A model generated the notes under the pieces. It saw only the letters and a list, made by a program, of their open reading frames with translations. It was not told the DNA's origin and did not search any database. From a virus, in IMG/VR virus record IMGVR_UViG_3300042391_000692, positions 36,364 to 100,363 of that record: a stretch of 64,000 bases of DNA; one strand, given 5' to 3'. A program made the translations under genes and the position numbers. Within the stretch, counting starts at the first letter, position 1, and each line of letters starts with the position of its first letter. Of the stretch, positions 7,468-15,648 are shown piece by piece.

Positions 7468-8184
7468 TTACCCATTTAATGGGTGTATCCAATCTTTCAA
7501 CATTACAGCAAAATTTTTATGCCCTTGCTCACTTAAATGTCCAGTAACTGGATGACTGGCTGCATCGTTTTGTTGAGCCCATTGTAACATACAAAAATCA
7601 TGTAACTGATGAATATTTTTGTTTTCAGAACACCACTTGACTTGGTGCAATGATTCAATATAAGGAAAACTCTGTATAGGTATTTCGATATTTTTAGCTG
7701 CCGAAAAACAAAAAAACTCACAACCCAATGACTTGATAGTGTGTGCCAGCATGTACAAATCTGTATAAAAATCTGTCAGTTGCTTGTGAACAAACAGATC
7801 TTCAGATATCAAACACTTTTGTTCTATAGTAGCTTCTCCTAACGAAGTAAGAACATCTAACGTTACTAACTTTGGCTGAAGATGATCCGGAGCAGAAGTA
7901 CGATCTGGAATTCGTCCTATAACTCGTGGATTATTACCGTAATACCATACTTCGATCCGTCTAATAAAACTCCATCCTATAATAACTAGTGGATTTGAAA
8001 AAGTTTTTTTTAATTCTAATAAATTTTCAAGAGTGCTTCTTACAATCCGTTTGTTATTACTACCGGCTTTTGCAATATTAATAATTGGTATAGCTAAACT
8101 CTCAGCTAAAAATTCACTGTACACTCTGTGTTCAGGAGTTAATTGACTGTAACTATCACCGTTTACTAACACGCAATCAAACAT
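7468..8184 (-). CDS. SGNH-like protein, paralog 2
   Basis: Start at 8184 (MFDCVLVNGDSYSQ) overlaps the queE stop by one base. GDSYS gives the nucleophile block and AGSNNKRIVRSTLENL the GxN block; HPVTGHLSEQGHKNFAVML offers a C-terminal histidine. This gene is visibly more AT-rich than its neighbours, particularly between about 7.6 and 8.1 kb, which suggests recent acquisition. Substrate unknown. Confidence 0.6.
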   Translation of the reverse strand: MFDCVLVNGDSYSQLTPEHRVYSEFLAESLAIPIINIAKAGSNNKRIVRSTLENLLELKKTFSNPLVIIGWSFIRRIEVWYYGNNPRVIGRIPDRTSAPDHLQPKLVTLDVLTSLGEATIEQKCLISEDLFVHKQLTDFYTDLYMLAHTIKSLGCEFFCFSAAKNIEIPIQSFPYIESLHQVKWCSENKNIHQLHDFCMLQWAQQNDAASHPVTGHLSEQGHKNFAVMLKDWIHPLNG

Positions 8185-9029
8185 CACTTGCCCCAGCCGT
8201 TGCCCCAAAGATCAACGTGCAGTCGGGGACTGTACCAGTAACCACGTTTGAGTGCTTCGTCAGCAACGTTGATACGATTACCATCATACACTGACACCAC
8301 ACCGCCCACAGGCATCACAAACACAGGACCAGCAAAGTCACGCAAGCGATATTCATCCACGGCACGATCCAACTCGTCAAAGTCTTCCATCTTTTCAACC
8401 ACAAATTTAAGATATGTGACACCTGAGGTTTCGTAGTCCCACACAATCTCGGGCTTGATAGCATCTTCCCAGGTCTCACCACTGACACTGAGCTTGGGGC
8501 TAACTGAAAATGTAATTTCACCATGCCAGCCACGCAGATACTCTTTGAAGTCTCTATGAAGTTCTTGGGTGCCGTTGGTTTCAAAAGTGATGTGTCGCAG
8601 TCCATTACGATGCAACACATCCAACAACTCTGGATAGGCTTTTTGCCAGCCCAACAGCGGCTCACCGCCAGTGATCACAAGATGCACAGGATTGCCATTG
8701 GGTTGCAACCAATGCTGGTGCGGCAACAATGCTGTGATTTTTTCAACTAGTTCTTCAACTTTGTAGGTGGGGCTTAGATGTTTGAATGCTGGATGCCATG
8801 AAGCATAGCTGTCACAGCCAGTGTTTACCAGCGGAAGTTCTTCAAACGTCTTGTACAGACTCACAGTCTTTGCAACTTCGTCCGCTTCGGGACTCTTCTT
8901 ACCGGGCTTGCAGCCAAACCCCGAGCAGGTAAAGTTGCATCCAAACATACGCAAGAACACGCTGGGAACACCAACATAGCGTCCTTCGCCTTGTGCTGAA
9001 TAAAATAATTCGCTTACTTTAAATTTCAT
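8184..9029 (-). CDS. queE: 7-carboxy-7-deazaguanine synthase QueE (radical SAM)
   Basis: 281 residues opening with SELFYSAQGEGRYVGVPSVFLR, the hallmark QueE start, then C31, C35 and C40, and VITGGEPLLGW. QueE converts 6-carboxytetrahydropterin to 7-carboxy-7-deazaguanine (CDG) using SAM, a 4Fe-4S cluster and Mg2+. The cluster loop reads C-x3-C-x4-C rather than the usual C-x3-C-x2-C, and an insertion with TGCDSYASWHPAFKHLSP follows, as I recall from other phage QueE proteins. With folE, queD and the DpdA-like gene it implies a deazaguanine pathway. Confidence 0.9.
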   Translation of the reverse strand: MKFKVSELFYSAQGEGRYVGVPSVFLRMFGCNFTCSGFGCKPGKKSPEADEVAKTVSLYKTFEELPLVNTGCDSYASWHPAFKHLSPTYKVEELVEKITALLPHQHWLQPNGNPVHLVITGGEPLLGWQKAYPELLDVLHRNGLRHITFETNGTQELHRDFKEYLRGWHGEITFSVSPKLSVSGETWEDAIKPEIVWDYETSGVTYLKFVVEKMEDFDELDRAVDEYRLRDFAGPVFVMPVGGVVSVYDGNRINVADEALKRGYWYSPRLHVDLWGNGWGK

Positions 9030-9685
9030 AGTCTTGTTACCTTTGTCATTCCCGACTTGCGGGGATCTTTATTTAGATTGATACTCTCTTCATGCATTAT
9101 AACACGAGTAGATTGTTTTGTCACCCAGCCAGGCAATACTGCATCCAAATAGGCCAAATGCTCCGCAGGGCTGGGATGTGGATCACCGTTTCTGTTGGGC
9201 CAACTGTTTTGAAACATCACGTTTTGATAGCTAGGCAAAATGCAATCTACAACATCTTGATAGATATTTAGAGAATTGAAATGATCCATGGATAAAAATT
9301 TCCATTGCACTTGCCGGGTTTCTAACAATGTTTTTACTGCTTTGATATAAGCTAGGGTTTTTATTAACAGGCCTCTCTCATCAACGTGTGACGCAAGGTA
9401 GTCTTTGTTGTATATCGGGCAACTAAACATATTGCCTAATGTGTGCCAGCGGTCGTTAACATATCTATCTTCTCGTGTGGCAGTAGTCCAACATACTATC
9501 ACAGTATCTTGCGGGCCAAATTGCTGACGCTGATCGGCTTCCATCACGCTGTTGAATATAAATTCGTTGCCTGCCCCGCTCTGTCCCCAGTTTTCAAAAT
9601 AATCAAATTCTGGGGCAAGGCAGTCGGCCCAGGTGCTCCAACGATAGTTAGTAAAACTGCAACCAAATGCAAACAGTCTTTGCAT
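9026..9685 (-). CDS. SGNH-like protein, paralog 3
   Basis: Begins MQRLFAFGCSFTNYRWSTWADCLA, the FGCSFT..W.TWAD signature of a phage family related to SGNH hydrolases, with SGAGNEFIFNSV as the second block and DPHPSPAEHLAYLDAVLP supplying a typical D-x-H-P-S catalytic end. This is the best-preserved D-x-H triad partner among the five paralogs. It overlaps queE as ATGA. Likely an esterase-type modifier of glycan or lipid; substrate unknown. Confidence 0.65.
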   Translation of the reverse strand: MQRLFAFGCSFTNYRWSTWADCLAPEFDYFENWGQSGAGNEFIFNSVMEADQRQQFGPQDTVIVCWTTATREDRYVNDRWHTLGNMFSCPIYNKDYLASHVDERGLLIKTLAYIKAVKTLLETRQVQWKFLSMDHFNSLNIYQDVVDCILPSYQNVMFQNSWPNRNGDPHPSPAEHLAYLDAVLPGWVTKQSTRVIMHEESINLNKDPRKSGMTKVTRL

Positions 9686-9688
9686 GTA

Positions 9689-10216
9689 TCAATTGTTCCA
9701 CCAGTTTTCCCAGGGAAACACTATCCACTCATCACGTTCACGTTTGTTGATCTGTTTGGCATGGTAGTTGACTCTGGTCATAGAGTTGCTGGCAGCGTTG
9801 TTGTATAAACAAGCAACTCGAACATTGTGACCCCAGATACTGTTCCAGTCTGGGTCATTTGGCATGCAACCACTGGGCCAATCCTCGCGGATCCAGTTTA
9901 GGGTTGCCCCACTGTCATTGATGTCATCTACAATTAAAATATTTTTTCTAAGCTCGGGCACACTCTTGCCATCTTGGTAGCCAAATGCATCCTCGGCCAT
10001 CCAAAGATTACTTTCACACTCGCCGCCATCACGCAGGCTAATTTTGAGTGTTTCCATTCTGCAATGTAGATAGTGCGCTATCATAGTAGCGGGCACTAGG
10101 CCGCCTTTGGTTATCCCAACAATATAATCAGGATACCACTGATCCGAGTGCAGTTCCCTGCACAAGGTTTGTACCTGTTGTTCCACGTCTTGCCATGTTA
10201 GATGCGTTTGTATCAT
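9689..10216 (-). CDS. Purine-type phosphoribosyltransferase
   Basis: 175 residues with YIVGITKGGLVPATMIAHYL near the N terminus and the PRPP-binding motif ILIVDDINDSGATL. These define the type I phosphoribosyltransferase fold, closest in look to xanthine/hypoxanthine-guanine enzymes. Such an enzyme would attach a base to PRPP; in a phage with a deazaguanine pathway a salvage role for a modified base is conceivable but unproven. Its first 89 bases overlap the 3' end of the upstream radical SAM gene in another frame. Confidence 0.8.
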   Translation of the reverse strand: MIQTHLTWQDVEQQVQTLCRELHSDQWYPDYIVGITKGGLVPATMIAHYLHCRMETLKISLRDGGECESNLWMAEDAFGYQDGKSVPELRKNILIVDDINDSGATLNWIREDWPSGCMPNDPDWNSIWGHNVRVACLYNNAASNSMTRVNYHAKQINKRERDEWIVFPWENWWNN

Positions 10217-12137
10217 TGCCCATTCTTTCTACAGTTGATTTACCAAAATTTCTTCGTCTAGCAAAGTAAAACAGTTCCAGGAACTTGGGAAAGCTCATGG
10301 CCTTGTCCTCGGGAAAGTCCAGTTCGTATGTCACTTGATTTTTTTCCAAGGGACGATCAAATGTCAAGTACTCCCAGATGTTGTAGTCTAGCTCTAACTT
10401 CTGTGGATACTCAGCAACAGCATCATACGCAATCAAATACTTGCGCTGAAACTTCATGGCGCTTTCCAACAAGTCTTCAGGCAGGTCGTATCTCAACATA
10501 AACTGCCTTAGCCGGTCGAACATGTTATTATACTGCTTTTCTACATGCAAGTTCAAGATAGTTCGGTGAATTAAGTTCCATCCGTGTATCTCAATTCCGC
10601 CAATGTTGGGGTGGCGAATCTGTCCTTGCGTCATCCAATTGGAAAAATACTGGCGCACTTCAGTTTGTTCTTTGACAAACCAAGGATCCTTTTGCAAGTA
10701 TTCAAACAGGTCTTCATAGAACTCACTGTAGTCAACTTCACAGTACTTGTTGACCAATCTGCTGAGCAAGGTGCTAACACCATTGATGTGGAATGTGTTG
10801 ATGTACCAAGAGAAAATCTCAGCATCCAACATAGTTTCAAAAGGCAAGTCCTTGGTTGACGTAATAATGTCAATGCCTTCTTCAATGTGTTCGTTTGAGT
10901 ATGATCCTGAGAAATAGTCAGTCACACGTTGTGATCCAATTTTGAACAATTTTTTCTGGAGCAGATTCATCTCTGCATTTTCCAACAACTGTGCTTGGAA
11001 CACTGTAAGGCCTGTGTGGTTGCCCATGCGGAACAGTTTCCAAAAATTGTCTTTCCAACTTTGCAAACTTTCGCCAGGTAATCCTAGAATCAGTTCTGTA
11101 TAAGTTGGAATGTTACGTTGTTCGCACAGCTCAAACACTTCTTCCAACTTGTTCATTTCCATGTTTTTTCTACGGATATTTTCCAAGACGTCAACATCAA
11201 GACTCTGTACTGATAACGTAAGACCTTGGTTGAATCCTGGAGCATCAAGAAGTTTCTTGACAATGTCCACAACTTCTTTCTTTTGGTTCTTTGCCCACGC
11301 CACACTGAAAGTTTTTGGGTAGCCGTACTTGCTTTGTATTTCAATAATCTTGTCTGCAATAAGGTTATCACGCTGGGGGAACATACCAAAGTTTGCATCA
11401 GTGATACTGATAAACCCACACCGGTGTGTTGCCATCCATTCCAGTTCATCATAAACTCTTTGTGCATCAAAGTGTTTGACTTTGTTGTAGGTCAAACTGC
11501 CCCAGTCACAGAATGTACATGCAAACGGACAACCACGATTGGTTTCCAATGTACCGTTCCATTCAACGTCGGGATTTTCAGCAACAATCTTGTCAAACAC
11601 GCCTGACAAGTAAGGGCTGGGAATGTCTTCCAGGGCTTCGATACGTTTGGCATCACCAGTGTTGACTGCTTCACCATCTCGATTGACCAGCAGGCCAGGA
11701 ATTTCTTCCCAGTTCTTGTCTTCAAACGCTCGGATAACTTTGCGGAATGTGATTTCGCCTTCAAAGCAAATCACAAGATCCATGTAGGATTCTTTACGGA
11801 ACAGATCTTTGTCGGTGACGGCAGGTTCGGGCCCACCAAATACAATCAAACAGTTGGGGTTGCGTTCCTTGACCAGTCGAGCCAAGGTATAGTTGTACTG
11901 ATGGTTCCACACATAGGTACTAAATGCCACAACATCGTTTTGCGCAAGTTTTTCAGCCAAGGGCTCCACAGCGTCTCTGCGCCATACTATATCAGTACAC
12001 TCAAAGTTTTCTTTGACCCAGGGATCGGTTAGCGCATAACTCCAAATTACTCCTGCCGAATAGGGCAGATAATGAGCGTTGAGCTCTTTGGGGCCTTGTT
12101 GAAAGTTGGGTTGTACCCATGCAATTTTGTATGTCAT
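10128..12137 (-). CDS. B12-binding-domain radical SAM protein, 669 aa
   Basis: An N-terminal Rossmann-type cobalamin-binding-like domain (about residues 1-150, with VAFSTYVWNHQYN and CLIVFGGPEPA) precedes a radical SAM core with C203-x3-C207-x2-C210 in RGCPFACTFCDWGS. A DUF4080/DUF4070-like C-terminal extension follows. I recall full-length relatives in marine T4-like phages. B12-radical SAM enzymes often methylate unactivated carbons or rearrange sugars and lipids; no substrate can be inferred. The final 89 bases overlap the phosphoribosyltransferase. Confidence 0.85.
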   Translation of the reverse strand: MTYKIAWVQPNFQQGPKELNAHYLPYSAGVIWSYALTDPWVKENFECTDIVWRRDAVEPLAEKLAQNDVVAFSTYVWNHQYNYTLARLVKERNPNCLIVFGGPEPAVTDKDLFRKESYMDLVICFEGEITFRKVIRAFEDKNWEEIPGLLVNRDGEAVNTGDAKRIEALEDIPSPYLSGVFDKIVAENPDVEWNGTLETNRGCPFACTFCDWGSLTYNKVKHFDAQRVYDELEWMATHRCGFISITDANFGMFPQRDNLIADKIIEIQSKYGYPKTFSVAWAKNQKKEVVDIVKKLLDAPGFNQGLTLSVQSLDVDVLENIRRKNMEMNKLEEVFELCEQRNIPTYTELILGLPGESLQSWKDNFWKLFRMGNHTGLTVFQAQLLENAEMNLLQKKLFKIGSQRVTDYFSGSYSNEHIEEGIDIITSTKDLPFETMLDAEIFSWYINTFHINGVSTLLSRLVNKYCEVDYSEFYEDLFEYLQKDPWFVKEQTEVRQYFSNWMTQGQIRHPNIGGIEIHGWNLIHRTILNLHVEKQYNNMFDRLRQFMLRYDLPEDLLESAMKFQRKYLIAYDAVAEYPQKLELDYNIWEYLTFDRPLEKNQVTYELDFPEDKAMSFPKFLELFYFARRRNFGKSTVERMGNDTNASNMARRGTTGTNLVQGTALGSVVS

Positions 12138-12144
12138 CAGCTAT

Positions 12145-12978
12145 TTACGCTTTTGTTTTGTGTGGGTTGGCAAACTGCACCATTTGGCTATTAACGTCGT
12201 TTTCGGCTAATCTTTGCCAGGGATCTTGTGTGCCTTTAAAAATGTTTTCAAAGAATTCTATGCTTATACCAACTGAACGCATGTATGTGGCCAGTTTGGC
12301 ACAGTCTCGGTGCCGCAAATCAATTTGTTGCACACTGTGGAAATCTCTAGGATCATCAGGCTTGCCTTCCAGCATGGGACGATTTTGAAAGATTTCGTCC
12401 CCGTTGTTGCCAGTAAGATCAAAGCGATCATGCAACACTTCAACGTTGATACGTTGATAGATGTCCAGCATGTAAGCGGTTTGACTAACCCAACCATCCT
12501 GTGTGGGATGTGGGCTGATGTAACCAAGAATATCGTACCACTTGCGCGGTACAATAGGAAAGATGCTGTAAGGGTGCATGCGATGAGTTTTGAAGCTCAA
12601 CAGTTTGAACTGCCCTTCATAATTCATGATGGTAGTATCCCATCCTTTGCTTTCCATTACAGCATCATCATTCCAGATAACCAACCAACGACTGCTACTA
12701 CCCTTGGCCATGGCATTGTTGTACTTGTGCAGATTCACATAGCCCATGCGCTTGAAACGCATGGCTGTGTAGTTGACATCACGTGCGTCCATCCAAGGCT
12801 GAAGTTCATCCTTGAAATACTTGAATCCAACTTCGTCATCATCGTCAAACGCAAACATCAACTGAACACGACTGGGGTTGTCTGCCAGTTCAATCAAACT
12901 GCGAATACTGCGCCCAAGAATTTCTGTGCGACCACGTGTGGCCAACAGCATAGCAATATCGTATTTTGGTTCACTCAT
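12145..12978 (-). CDS. Glycosyltransferase family 2-like protein, 277 aa
   Basis: The opening YDIAMLLATRGRTEILGRSIRSL and FAFDDDDEVGF match the nucleotide-sugar binding region of GT-A fold enzymes, and WLVIWNDDAVMESKGWD carries a DD motif in place of the usual DxD. A related protein, 46321-47292, is in the structural block. Probably transfers a sugar to a phage or host glycan, or to modified DNA; neither donor nor acceptor is visible. Confidence 0.7.
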   Translation of the reverse strand: MSEPKYDIAMLLATRGRTEILGRSIRSLIELADNPSRVQLMFAFDDDDEVGFKYFKDELQPWMDARDVNYTAMRFKRMGYVNLHKYNNAMAKGSSSRWLVIWNDDAVMESKGWDTTIMNYEGQFKLLSFKTHRMHPYSIFPIVPRKWYDILGYISPHPTQDGWVSQTAYMLDIYQRINVEVLHDRFDLTGNNGDEIFQNRPMLEGKPDDPRDFHSVQQIDLRHRDCAKLATYMRSVGISIEFFENIFKGTQDPWQRLAENDVNSQMVQFANPHKTKA

Positions 12979-12989
12979 CTAAAACTCCA

Positions 12990-13487
12990 TTATGCAAATA
13001 AATCTTCATTCCACTCACGGTGGCCTTCACGGAAAGCCATGTTAGCCTGCGTCTCACGTACTTCCACACGATAGCACCACAAACGTTCTGCTTCGCCTGG
13101 CCCCCACAGTTCAGGAATGTAAACACCATTCACATACTTGTACAGCATGTCAGCAAGACCTTCGCAACCCAATCGAGGTAATACTACCACTTTGGCCATG
13201 TTCCGCTCTTGAAGCAGTTTGTATGTAGCCATTTCTGGATCATCTTGTGCCACAATAAGTGTATGGTCAAACTGATCTTCCAAGGTCTTCTTGAGTTCTT
13301 TTAAACCACCATAGTCGGCAGCCCAGTTGCGCACATCTAGGTCATTGGTACCAAAGTAAAACTTCATACTGAATGAATATCCATGGATCAAATTACAATG
13401 ACTGTCTGCCCTCCACTGTCTATACGCACATGGAAATGCGTCGTGATACTCTTTGGTTGAGGTATATTTGTAAACTACTGGTTGCAT
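12990..13487 (-). CDS. queD: 6-carboxytetrahydropterin synthase-like QueD (divergent)
   Basis: 165 residues with the T-fold pattern: HCNLIHGYSFSMKF near residues 30-43, a DYGGLKELKKTLEDQFDHTLI block (H75), and a C-terminal glutamate-rich strand VEVRET. QueD turns dihydroneopterin triphosphate into 6-carboxytetrahydropterin, the QueE substrate. The canonical HGH zinc pair reads H35-G-Y37 here, and the usual AAH opening is replaced by FPCAYRQW, so the metal site is atypical; I believe other phage QueD-like proteins share this. It has its own promoter (13506-13535) and an AGGAG leader. Confidence 0.78.
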   Translation of the reverse strand: MQPVVYKYTSTKEYHDAFPCAYRQWRADSHCNLIHGYSFSMKFYFGTNDLDVRNWAADYGGLKELKKTLEDQFDHTLIVAQDDPEMATYKLLQERNMAKVVVLPRLGCEGLADMLYKYVNGVYIPELWGPGEAERLWCYRVEVRETQANMAFREGHREWNEDLFA

Positions 13488-13505
13488 GCTGTTTCTCCTA
13501 TGTTA

Positions 13506-13535
13506 ATTATAGCATAGGCTGGCAGAGTTTGTAAA
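13506..13535 (-). promoter_or_regulatory. Sigma70-type promoter TTTACA-18-TATAAT
   Basis: TTTACA (13530-13535) and TATAAT (13506-13511) on the minus strand, spacer 18, in one of the few real intergenic gaps, directly upstream of queD. Confidence 0.65.
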
Positions 13536-13570
13536 GCGGGATGAAGCCAAAGACCGCTGTAAAGAACTAT

Positions 13571-14434
13571 TTACCCAAGTAATTGTGCAAGCAGTTGTTC
13601 TCTAGAGCCCAACAACGCACAATCTCTAGTTCCCCAATATTGCTTGCATTGGTCTCGAATTTTTTTAATATTTGGTTCAAACACATCTCGATGGTACATG
13701 TATTTTGGTCTATGCACTGTGCCGTAAATTTTGGCTTTGTTTTCTTGCATGGTTAGGGCAGTATCCCATTCTGATACAAAACTGGCCATGATCTCAGCGT
13801 TCCAATAATAAAATGCCCAGGGATGTTGGTTTGGCACCAAGGTCTCTACATAGAGGTCAGCTTCTTCCATAACAAAGCCATTGTAGTTGCCCAACACTGG
13901 TCTAAGATATTCCATCTGTTCGTGGTCAGGATAGTATTCAAGTTGAAAGCCAGACACTATGTGTCCACCTAGCTTCTGCACAGTATCCAAGATTAAACCA
14001 TGCGTCACTGTGCCATAACCAAGTCGCGGTTTAATAATCGAAGTATATTGTTTTTCTGTTTTACTGTTGGCATAGTTACCCACGTCAACCACAAGAGGTT
14101 TTATGTTGTTTTTCTTGCACCATTGTTGCGCCCACCACATTTCTAATTTTTGATCATTGTGGCGAGTTGCATCGTATGTTATCAAGATTGGGGTAAACGG
14201 AATACCCATGCGCAAAAACGTGTTGGCAACGTTTTCACTGTCACTGCCACCACTCATGGTAATGTATAAATTTTTATGTGTGCTATATATTTCTTCGGCC
14301 ACGCGGTCGCAAGCAGTGTTAAAGGGCAAGAGCTCTTTGGCCCGGCTGTTGATTTTGACTGCAATGTTTTCAGGACCTTGTCTAGTAGGTAGTCCGTCCC
14401 AGGATAAATCAATCCAGGAATCTTTACAGAGCAT
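13571..14434 (-). CDS. PP-loop ATP pyrophosphatase-like protein, 287 aa
   Basis: The motif SGGSDS at residues 61-66 in LYITMSGGSDSENVAN is the PP-loop of N-type ATP pyrophosphatases (asparagine synthase C-terminal domain, QueC, TilS, PAPS reductase). Such enzymes adenylate a carbonyl or sulfur substrate. QueC is an attractive thought given queD/queE/folE, but the four-cysteine zinc site of QueC is missing: the C terminus has only two cysteines (CKQYWGTRDC). An asparagine-synthase-like or amide-forming role is an alternative. It overlaps the Rieske gene by 11 bases. Confidence 0.7.
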   Translation of the reverse strand: MLCKDSWIDLSWDGLPTRQGPENIAVKINSRAKELLPFNTACDRVAEEIYSTHKNLYITMSGGSDSENVANTFLRMGIPFTPILITYDATRHNDQKLEMWWAQQWCKKNNIKPLVVDVGNYANSKTEKQYTSIIKPRLGYGTVTHGLILDTVQKLGGHIVSGFQLEYYPDHEQMEYLRPVLGNYNGFVMEEADLYVETLVPNQHPWAFYYWNAEIMASFVSEWDTALTMQENKAKIYGTVHRPKYMYHRDVFEPNIKKIRDQCKQYWGTRDCALLGSREQLLAQLLG

Positions 14435-15245
14435 TACGCATCCAATCTCTGTGATGTTGTTTTAATTCGTCAATGTTATCGGTAGCTGGTGCTAGAATAT
14501 TTTTGGCCAACGCACGATCTTGTTCCCACGCTGTTTCCCAAACAATACTGTTGTTGCTCCAGTCCAGCATACTGTATCTGGTGTCACGATATTTGTACAC
14601 CTGCACTCGGCTACCTTGTGGATCGGGCAGTGCTACTGTTACAAACAATGCACCTGGTTGCCACTCAATCATGGTACCTGGATAAACTGCCATCCAACAA
14701 GCCGACATATTGTATTTTAAGTCATCTTCGTGAAGGTATTGATTGTCTTGCACTGGTACAATTTGCAAACTGCCATTGCTGAACAGGCTCCAGTGCAACT
14801 CTTCAACAGTGGTAATACCAATCTTGTCATACACACCCGGATGTGCTACTGGAATGTGCTCGATGTCCAAGAACACATCCATTACAACGTTGGGTGCGGC
14901 TTGCACAATGTCTTCACGCTGTTGCATCAACTGCATGTGCTGGGTGTCAATGGGAAACACACAGTCAACATGCTGGTCAAACAACATGGTTTGATTTGCA
15001 TAACACGGCAAAGTTTCTAACTCAAGCTCATGATCAATACCTTTACCGGCTAATGAGTATTCAAGACCATGATAAGGACATTTTAAATGCTGTGTTGGCT
15101 CACAGGCAATGCGACTGTTTTGATGTGGGCAAACATTGCTGATCATGTAAAATTGATCAACATGAGCAAGACAGAGATTTTTATTGTGTTGCTCTAACGG
15201 CTTTACAGTATGATTGGCAACATCTTGTTTGAGCGCAAGAAACAT
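14424..15245 (-). CDS. Rieske non-heme iron oxygenase-like protein
   Basis: Start taken at 15245 (MFLALKQDVANH), right after the HIT gene stop. Residues 39-59 carry CPH-x14-CPYHG, the Rieske 2Fe-2S ligand pattern (C39, H41, C56, H59). DIEHIPVAHPG at 127-137 matches the D-x2-H-x4-H mononuclear iron site of ring-hydroxylating oxygenase alpha subunits. At 273 residues it is shorter than most such subunits. These enzymes hydroxylate or demethylate; the electron donor would have to come from the host. Unusual for a phage. Confidence 0.82.
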   Translation of the reverse strand: MFLALKQDVANHTVKPLEQHNKNLCLAHVDQFYMISNVCPHQNSRIACEPTQHLKCPYHGLEYSLAGKGIDHELELETLPCYANQTMLFDQHVDCVFPIDTQHMQLMQQREDIVQAAPNVVMDVFLDIEHIPVAHPGVYDKIGITTVEELHWSLFSNGSLQIVPVQDNQYLHEDDLKYNMSACWMAVYPGTMIEWQPGALFVTVALPDPQGSRVQVYKYRDTRYSMLDWSNNSIVWETAWEQDRALAKNILAPATDNIDELKQHHRDWMRNAL

Positions 15246-15246
15246 A

Positions 15247-15648
15247 TTAGGGTTGTTGGTATCCAGGTTTGTGATAGTTGGCCTGACCAGCAACGACCCC
15301 ACGAACGCCGCCTACGGGATCTGCACAATCGCCCGCACGTCTTGGAATAAGATGCACATGCGGGTACATCACTGTTTGTCCAGCCACTTCACCTATATTT
15401 ACACCAACGTTGAAGCCTTGGCATTGTCCAGTTTCTACCAGTTTGCGTCCAATAAGCCAAGCATTGCCCATGGCTACTAAAATATGTTCGTCGCTGTTTT
15501 CTCGTGGCACAAACAACAAGTGGCCCTGTGTGACTGGATAACGATCCTGATACACCATGATGTGTTCGTTACACAGTTCGTCAACTGCAAAGTCCCAAGG
15601 CGCTACGCCATTGGCCTGTGCCATTTTTAAGTTAGCATATCTTATCAT
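15247..15648 (-). CDS. HIT family nucleotide hydrolase/transferase
   Basis: 133 residues with a hydrophobic histidine motif PHVHLIPRR (H97, H99) and the following GDCADPVGGVRGVV segment typical of phage and bacterial HIT proteins. HIT enzymes cleave dinucleoside polyphosphates or nucleoside phosphoramidates. The third histidine of HxHxH is replaced by Ile101, so activity may be altered, although the catalytic middle histidine is kept. Translationally coupled with neighbours on both sides. Confidence 0.8.
   Translation of the reverse strand: MIRYANLKMAQANGVAPWDFAVDELCNEHIMVYQDRYPVTQGHLLFVPRENSDEHILVAMGNAWLIGRKLVETGQCQGFNVGVNIGEVAGQTVMYPHVHLIPRRAGDCADPVGGVRGVVAGQANYHKPGYQQP

Noticed and set aside
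12142-12149. CGTAAATA box ahead of the B12-radical SAM gene as a late promoter
   Set aside because: The TAA is the stop codon of the upstream gene and the box is only four bases from the ATG; counted only as a weak case of the TAAATA pattern.
12310-13074. Long plus-strand open frame of 254 codons opposite the GT2-like and queD genes
   Set aside because: It is antisense to two well-supported genes, crosses their junction and encodes no recognisable domain; the composition is that of a reverse-complement shadow.
13571-14434. PP-loop gene as QueC
   Set aside because: SGGSDS is shared by several PP-loop families, and the four-cysteine zinc site required in QueC is absent.
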